Source of the DNA: Myxococcales bacterium
Lineage (GTDB): Bacteria; Myxococcota; Kuafuiibacteriia; Kuafuiibacteriales; Kuafuiibacteriaceae
Length of the DNA: 45,971 nucleotides
Assembly (NCBI GenBank): GCA_019634385.1
Contig: JAHQVK010000106.1
Coordinates: 1 to 45,971, forward strand
Direction: 5' to 3'
Shown here: positions 41,494 to 45,971 of the stretch, in pieces
Layout: each line of letters starts with the position of its first letter
Numbering within the stretch: the stretch's first letter is position 1
The notes under the pieces: generated by a model
Told to the model about the DNA's origin: nothing
The model's database searches: none
What the model saw: the letters and a program-made list of their open reading frames with translations, nothing else
Translations under genes and position numbers: made by a program

Positions 41494-41969
41494 AGTCCGC
41501 CAGAGATGCGCCACTGTCCTTCAGGATCGCGAACTAACTGTAGGCGAGTACGATCTGTACTTGTATCCCACTTATCGCCAGCTGGATATCGGTTGTGAGC
41601 GCGATACTCAAAGTACAACTCCGCGTATGCGGAATCCTCCTTAACCTCAACGGCGTCTATGCGCAGCTTCAGCTGCAGAGCCTGAGTCCGATCAAAATTC
41701 CGCACCAGGTTGGAGCGAAGCCCTTCATAGCCATAGTCATCCGACGAGTCGGTATTGCCGTTGTCCTCGTAAAAGAAGTCCGGGCTGACCAGCGCCAACA
41801 CCGCCTCTGCGTCGAGATTTTCGACCGCTTGGCGAAACTGCTCCACGAACGCAAGGACCTCGCGGTTTTCCGGCGTGTCTTTGATTTCAGTGTCGGCGAT
41901 CTTGGCGTGCGCACACGACGTTAACGTCAGGGCGAATACCAAGTTCGTGAGCCGTCCCCCATGTAGCAT
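41490..41969 (-). CDS. NTF2/SnoaL-like lipoprotein
   Basis: The 159-residue product has a signal peptide with the lipobox LTLTSC (Cys about 19), so it should be anchored in a membrane from the periplasmic side. The mature part is an NTF2-like (SnoaL) fold: helix EVLAFVEQFRQAVENLDAEAVLALVSPDFFYED, then strands LQLKLRIDAVEVKEDSAYAELYFEYRA and TRLQLVRDPEGQWRISGG. Such domains bind small hydrophobic ligands or act as immunity or structural parts. No catalytic residue is obvious. It is downstream of the gluzincin gene on the same strand, 42 bases after it, so it probably belongs to the same unit. Confidence 0.8.
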   Translation of the reverse strand: MLHGGRLTNLVFALTLTSCAHAKIADTEIKDTPENREVLAFVEQFRQAVENLDAEAVLALVSPDFFYEDNGNTDSSDDYGYEGLRSNLVRNFDRTQALQLKLRIDAVEVKEDSAYAELYFEYRAHNRYPAGDKWDTSTDRTRLQLVRDPEGQWRISGGL

Positions 41970-42011
41970 ACGCTATCTTCCTACCTGGCAAAACTTAACC
42001 ATGTCGACCAT

Positions 42012-44288
42012 CTATTCCCAATGTAGAGCATGCAGTGAGCGTTGTTCCCAGGTGATCGCCTCTTCTCGTGTGGACTGTCGGTGGGCCGCTTCTGTCGCCT
42101 GTCGAAAAGCTTGGGCGGCGCTGGAATATTTGCCGGCAGCCCATGTGAGTCGACCTTTCAGAAGTACGGCCTCATCTTGCAGTGCTTGTGTAGGGAGTGC
42201 GGTAGGAGGCGGGAGAGTTGCGAGAGCTCGTTGCGGAGCTTTAATAGCTTCCAAGCGGCGAGCCAGGAGATAGCCGATCAGGGGATCCTTAGGATAGGTA
42301 TGATGGAGATCGGTGAGGGTCATGAGGTCCTTACCTCCAGTGAGTCTTCTTTCGAGGTAGTCTCGAAGAGCGTTTTGAATGTCGGGGGGACGCGTAAGAG
42401 CAGCCAGACGGACCGACTGAAGACGAACAGAGGAGGTGGATAGGTGTAGGTTAAACACCTGGGTGAATTGTTGGGCAGCTTGATCTACTTCTCCGCGGGA
42501 CCAGGCGATATGTCCCATTACCTCCTGCGCGGCTGCTTTGGCTTTTTCGGTTGTCCCCGTCAAATTGTGGGCTCTTGACGCGAATTGCTCCGCGAGGGGC
42601 AGGTTGTTCGCCTGTAGATATGTCCACGCGAGCTGGGTCAGGTAGCGGGGATCTGCGGGCTGGAACTGCAAGATTTGCTCAATGAGTTTCTGAGCTGAAG
42701 TTAGTCGTCTAGATCTTAAGTGTTGGGACACCTGCTGTGCCAGGGTCGATGTGGTACGAGCGCAAACTTTTTCGAATATTGAGGGACGGGCGAATCGGTG
42801 CTCAGCCATTCTTAAAGCGGGGGGATCGAGTGTTATCGAGTCCAAGAAGTATCTCCAGGTGTCTTCGAGATCCGAGGTTGATACCCCATAGGTCGATAAG
42901 AAACTTTTCCCGCTATATACCTCTGAAAATTTCTTCATACCGTACCGACGCACAAGCCACGCGACGAAGCTTCCGGTTGCTGTGTACGCTCGAGATGAGG
43001 AGATAGACCAAAAGCCGGTGGGATCGAGACTTTGTGCGATGCTGGGTAGGCGTTCCAAGCGCTTCATGGCAGCTGCCCATTCGTGAACGGTCAGTTCTCG
43101 TATCGGCCAGTCGGCGGCGACTGCTATGCCCTCGATCAGACCCATATTGGGGACGACGCCCCACAACATAGGTATTCGAAATGGTGGCGCAGCAAGTTGA
43201 CCGGCGAAAATATGGGCAAGTTCGTGCTTCAGCGTAGAGTGCGGGATATATGCCCCATGGATATGGATCTCTTGATGCCAAGGTCGAGCTATTTGCGTTT
43301 GGTACGCCCCCATGAGTTGTCCCTTCTCTTGGGCATTGCGGTAGACGTAACTGTGTATGGGTGAGGGGGGTTCTACCCCAAAATAGCTTGCTAGCTGTTC
43401 GAAGCGAAACTCATGCTCTCGCGCGAGAGCTTTGATAGCTGAACGCGAAAACGCGGGTGAGGCATATAAAATGAAATGAGGCGTACGAAATTTCTGGCTT
43501 AGCTGGGACTGAATGTACGCTCGGTCAAAACGAAAACCGAGTTGCCCCCCGTCAAGATATAGCCATGTTGTTAGAGCGGAACCGAGAAGGCTGAGTACAA
43601 GCCAGGTCGGGCGGAACCGAAGGCTTGCCTGTATCCAACAAACTAGACTCAGGGAAAGCAGGGTTGAATATCCGCGGAATACCCACAGAGCTAGTGGGAC
43701 GGGCAGGCTTTCGTCGTAGATAGAACCGGGCCAAAATCCAAGGGGGGCGAGATAGACGAAAATTTGTGGCTCATTGTACAAACGCCACAGTCCAAAACCG
43801 AACCAGATGAGCAGAACAATAATAGTTATAGCGGTGGCAAGAATAGCGCTTCGGTATCGACTAGGAGTCCAGTAGAACGCCGCCATAGAAATGGAGGCGG
43901 TTACAAGAACATTACCGCCGCCTAAGAGGACAAAAAACTGCAGCCCAAGTTCAACGTCACAGGGTTGAGTCCACATTTCGAAGACTGCACCAGCAACCAA
44001 CGAAGGGATGAGTAGAGCTACGCATAAGAATATGGCTGATGCCCACCAATGAACAGGGAGACCCTGTGAACGGGTTTGCTGCCGGTGAAAACCAGCTATG
44101 GCCACGAGGGGGGTGGTGACGCTGGAAAGGACGGCGGTAGTCAGTGCTCGTTCGAAACCCAAGCCATTCAACAGGGGAATGTTCATGAGCACTATTGCGG
44201 TCACGATGTGTAGGGCGGCTACGCTTAAGAACGTTCGAGTTCGAGCGAGGGCCCACAAAGAAGACTCAAATTGGTCAGGTACACTCAT
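42012..44288 (-). CDS. Polytopic membrane gluzincin metallopeptidase with TPR-like tail
   Basis: This 758-residue protein has about six to seven membrane segments in residues 20-245. A peptidase domain follows with HELAH (355-359) and a third zinc ligand E386 in GLIEGIAVAADW, the gluzincin (peptidase MA-like) arrangement. The domain before it (FEQLASYFGVEPPSPIHSYVYRN) is typical of that family. The last 240 residues are helical and TPR-like (for example LTQLAWTYLQANNLPLAEQFASRAHNL and VMGHIAWSRGEVDQAAQQF). The active site lies on the side of the membrane carrying the large loop, probably periplasmic; this is inferred. The start overlaps the VOC stop by 14 bases. The NTF2-like lipoprotein gene follows. 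Confidence 0.82.
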   Translation of the reverse strand: MSVPDQFESSLWALARTRTFLSVAALHIVTAIVLMNIPLLNGLGFERALTTAVLSSVTTPLVAIAGFHRQQTRSQGLPVHWWASAIFLCVALLIPSLVAGAVFEMWTQPCDVELGLQFFVLLGGGNVLVTASISMAAFYWTPSRYRSAILATAITIIVLLIWFGFGLWRLYNEPQIFVYLAPLGFWPGSIYDESLPVPLALWVFRGYSTLLSLSLVCWIQASLRFRPTWLVLSLLGSALTTWLYLDGGQLGFRFDRAYIQSQLSQKFRTPHFILYASPAFSRSAIKALAREHEFRFEQLASYFGVEPPSPIHSYVYRNAQEKGQLMGAYQTQIARPWHQEIHIHGAYIPHSTLKHELAHIFAGQLAAPPFRIPMLWGVVPNMGLIEGIAVAADWPIRELTVHEWAAAMKRLERLPSIAQSLDPTGFWSISSSRAYTATGSFVAWLVRRYGMKKFSEVYSGKSFLSTYGVSTSDLEDTWRYFLDSITLDPPALRMAEHRFARPSIFEKVCARTTSTLAQQVSQHLRSRRLTSAQKLIEQILQFQPADPRYLTQLAWTYLQANNLPLAEQFASRAHNLTGTTEKAKAAAQEVMGHIAWSRGEVDQAAQQFTQVFNLHLSTSSVRLQSVRLAALTRPPDIQNALRDYLERRLTGGKDLMTLTDLHHTYPKDPLIGYLLARRLEAIKAPQRALATLPPPTALPTQALQDEAVLLKGRLTWAAGKYSSAAQAFRQATEAAHRQSTREEAITWEQRSLHALHWE

Positions 44289-44697
44289 ATCGGTTGGGCC
44301 AGTGGCTCAGGCCAAATAGATGACCCTCAGGGTCAGCACAATACAGTGTATAGGCAGTTTCTCTACGGATAGGACAGCCGTGGGACACAAGCCATGTTTT
44401 CCAGTTGGGGCGTTCGTGTGGGGTGATGCTGTAGGCGAGCATATGGAGTCCAGGTGGATCGTCAAAGAGAATGACGGGAGCTTCGCGGTCAGTGACGCTC
44501 CTCTCAATCATCAAAATGGCGTTCTCGAGTTGCAGCCATACTGAACGTAGCCCGTTAGGATCGGTGTGTCTGGTTGTTTCCTGTAGACCGAGGATGTCCT
44601 TATAAAACTGGGCAAGTTCTGCCGGCTGCTTGGACTTGAGCGCAATATGATGAACCGCGCGGATACTTCCGGGGTGTTCGGAGTTCCTCCGAAGGTG
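44275..44697 (-). CDS. VOC-superfamily (glyoxalase/dioxygenase fold) protein
   Basis: The product, 140 residues from ATG 44697, has two beta-alpha-beta-beta-beta modules: AVHHIALKSKQPAELAQFYKDILGLQ with a possible metal His, and a second starting PGLHMLAYSITPHE. The end TLYCADPEGHLFGLSHWP has the D-P-x-G-x-x-x-x-x pattern of VOC enzymes. Metal ligands would be His in the first strand and residues in the later modules, but they are not certain. A TTG at 44787 would extend it by 30 residues with a Ser/Asp-rich stretch. The family includes glyoxalases, antibiotic-resistance and extradiol dioxygenase proteins, so the reaction is not assigned. Confidence 0.75.
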   Translation of the reverse strand, partial: HLRRNSEHPGSIRAVHHIALKSKQPAELAQFYKDILGLQETTRHTDPNGLRSVWLQLENAILMIERSVTDREAPVILFDDPPGLHMLAYSITPHERPNWKTWLVSHGCPIRRETAYTLYCADPEGHLFGLSHWPNRYECT

Positions 44698-44814
44698 CAT
44701 CCCGACCTGGTCGCATTCGCGCGGTGATAGGTCAAATGACTCCTCAGCCGAAGATATGAACAATGAGTCCCCATACTCATTTATCAATGAACAAGGTCGG
44801 GCTACGTTAGGACT

Positions 44815-45336
44815 ATGCGAGGCTTCCCCAATAAACGCTGGCAGTGGATGTCCCCCCGGTGGAGTAAGAGTGGTGGTTGGGTACTTTTGATTCTTAGTCT
44901 GTGGGCACTGGGATGCAAATCAACTGTAACTGACGAACGCGTGACCGGCGATGGACTGATCCCGGTGACGATAGAAACATCCATGGGCCCAGTGACCTTC
45001 TCGGCGGAGCTGGCGGATACCCCCAATGAGCGTGCTCGTGGTCTCATGTTCCGTGAGTCCTTGGCGCCACGAGAGGCCATGCTTTTTGTTTTTCCCCGAG
45101 AAGGACCGCGGTCATTTTGGATGAAGAACGTGCCCATATCCTTGGATATTATCTTCATTACCGAAGACCAGCTCATCCTTGGGGTTGTGCACCGTGCGGA
45201 ACCCCAGAGTGTCCGGTCTCAAATGGTAAATGGCGAGAGCAAATATGTCTTGGAAGTAACAGGAGGAACGGCGGAACGCTTGATGATCACGAAGGGACAA
45301 AAAGTTCGATTTATCGTGGGCGAAACGGAACGTTAA
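44815..45336 (+). CDS. DUF192-family lipoprotein
   Basis: The 173-residue product begins with a basic region and a hydrophobic segment ending LWALGC (about residue 34), a lipobox, so it should be secreted and acylated. The mature part is a DUF192 domain: IPVTIETSMGPVTFSAELADTPNERARGLMFRESLAPREAMLFVFP, then FWMKNVPISLDIIFIT and the end TAERLMITKGQKVRF. The family has a known fold but no settled function. It is divergent to the VOC gene, with 117 bases between if ATG 44697 is used. The region after it is non-coding to the window end. Confidence 0.88.
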   Translation: MRGFPNKRWQWMSPRWSKSGGWVLLILSLWALGCKSTVTDERVTGDGLIPVTIETSMGPVTFSAELADTPNERARGLMFRESLAPREAMLFVFPREGPRSFWMKNVPISLDIIFITEDQLILGVVHRAEPQSVRSQMVNGESKYVLEVTGGTAERLMITKGQKVRFIVGETER

Positions 45337-45971
45337 AGCGCTGATTAGCTAGAGCTATAAAGACCCGCCCTTGTTGATTCCCTTCAGAATCGTTCGGCGT
45401 GACTCATGATTTGGTCCCGCTATGCGGAGTTTGTTGGGCATCAACGAGGGCTCGTACGACAGAAAAGCCACTTGCGGGATAGTGACACCGTCTCGATCAG
45501 TAGGTTGTATGCCTTTAGGCTATGGCTCGGATGGCGAGTTTCTTGTCTTGATTGAGGGGGCCGGGCAGATGTCATGACGAAAAATGACCGCTTTAAAAAA
45601 AGTTTGGCTCATCGAGAATAAAGGCCTTGCAAGCTCTGACGGCTCTGCTAAAACGCGCCTCCCTACTCAGCAGTAACGCGGAAATAAACCGGTTTACTTG
45701 TCGCCAATAAGCGAACGACAGATCGGTTTATCCACGTGCGAAACTAGCTGTTGGATGGTGGTTTGTCTGTTACTTCGAAGTAGTTAGTAGAGAAAAAAGA
45801 CAGTAAAAAAAGACTTGGCAAAGAAGTAATGCTGAGTGCAAGCTGAGAAAACTGCTGACGGGCATAGCTCATAAAGTCAGCCGTTCGAACTTTGAAAACT
45901 GAATAGCATCTTGAGATAAGTTGGTCTCGAGTCGATGAATAACTAAGCGGGTCTAGTCCACCCGCATAGGA
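45337..45971. other. Gene-free tail, likely upstream and leader region of an rRNA operon
   Basis: No ORF of note is present. At 45891-45907 TTTGAAAACTGAATAGC is the kind of sequence commonly found in rRNA operon leaders and spacers. It is followed by CGGGT...ACCCG pairing near the end. The 16S gene itself would lie past 45971. Confidence 0.45.
45627..45654 (+). promoter_or_regulatory. Candidate strong promoter for the presumed rRNA operon
   Basis: TTGCAA (45627-45632), a 16-base spacer and TAAAAC (45649-45654) resemble -35 and -10 elements, with an A/T-rich block (TTTAAAAAAAG, about 45593) upstream that could be an UP element. The match is by eye and not unique in this stretch. Confidence 0.3.

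Noticed and set aside
1..45971. CRISPR arrays, tRNA genes, insertion sequences with transposase, prophage genes
   Set aside because: None was found on reading both strands; the only repeats are the three structured families.

Overview
The window reads as an ordinary chromosomal stretch of a Gram-negative bacterium of the broad deltaproteobacterial kind (Myxococcota/Bdellovibrionota/Desulfobacterota-like). This placement is inferred from gene content only: an Mla-type lipid transport operon with a very long MlaD, PilZ proteins, a type III secretion ring lipoprotein, rpoN linked to a PTS phosphorelay with HPr kinase, and the holB-metG-tatD order. Coding density is high. I see no transposase, phage, plasmid, CRISPR array or tRNA gene.

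Layout. 1-5200: a large palindromic repeat, a PhyH-type dioxygenase, msrA, two adjacent PilZ proteins, a GNAT-like protein and a ferredoxin-NADP reductase-type flavoprotein. 5300-9200: a protein with five exact-period 32-residue repeats, queF, trmH and a DnaJ-like protein without a Gly/Phe linker. 9270-14760: a Crp/Fnr regulator, a membrane histidine kinase with a degenerate receiver, an atypical Hsp70 and upp. 14840-17955: mlaE-mlaF-mlaD. 18161-21700: sctJ with an abutting FliG-like gene, ribonuclease D and a small membrane protein. 21938-30649: rpoN, hpf, ptsN, hprK, rapZ, a mannose-type EIIA, an EIIB-HPr fusion and ptsI. 31145-35433: a protein with an internally duplicated domain, metK, tatD and an RRM protein. 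35691-41034: a HEAT protein, metG, holB and a degenerate kinase-fold protein, all on the minus strand. 41300-45336: an NTF2-like lipoprotein, a membrane gluzincin with a TPR-like tail, a VOC protein and a DUF192 lipoprotein. The last 0.6 kb has no gene and looks like the leader of an rRNA operon lying beyond the end.

The rpoN-to-ptsI block forms one regulatory chain. EI and the HPr domain of the fusion carry phosphate to EIIA proteins, HprK can modify HPr on serine, and RapZ, HPF and sigma-54 are the usual companions. No EIIC or EIID permease gene is present, so the chain looks regulatory rather than for sugar uptake.

The most unusual content lies between genes. There are three families of dispersed, strongly folded repeats. 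Family A (173-186 nt, three copies plus a remnant) has inverted ends starting TAGGGCG, and in all three copies the first TAG is the stop codon of the gene just upstream. Family B (about 112 nt, three copies) folds into a closing stem with three arms and shows paired base changes. Family C (145-168 nt, two copies plus a fragment) keeps its core but has different, still perfectly palindromic, ends. All gene calls rest on reading the translated sequence; no database search was possible.
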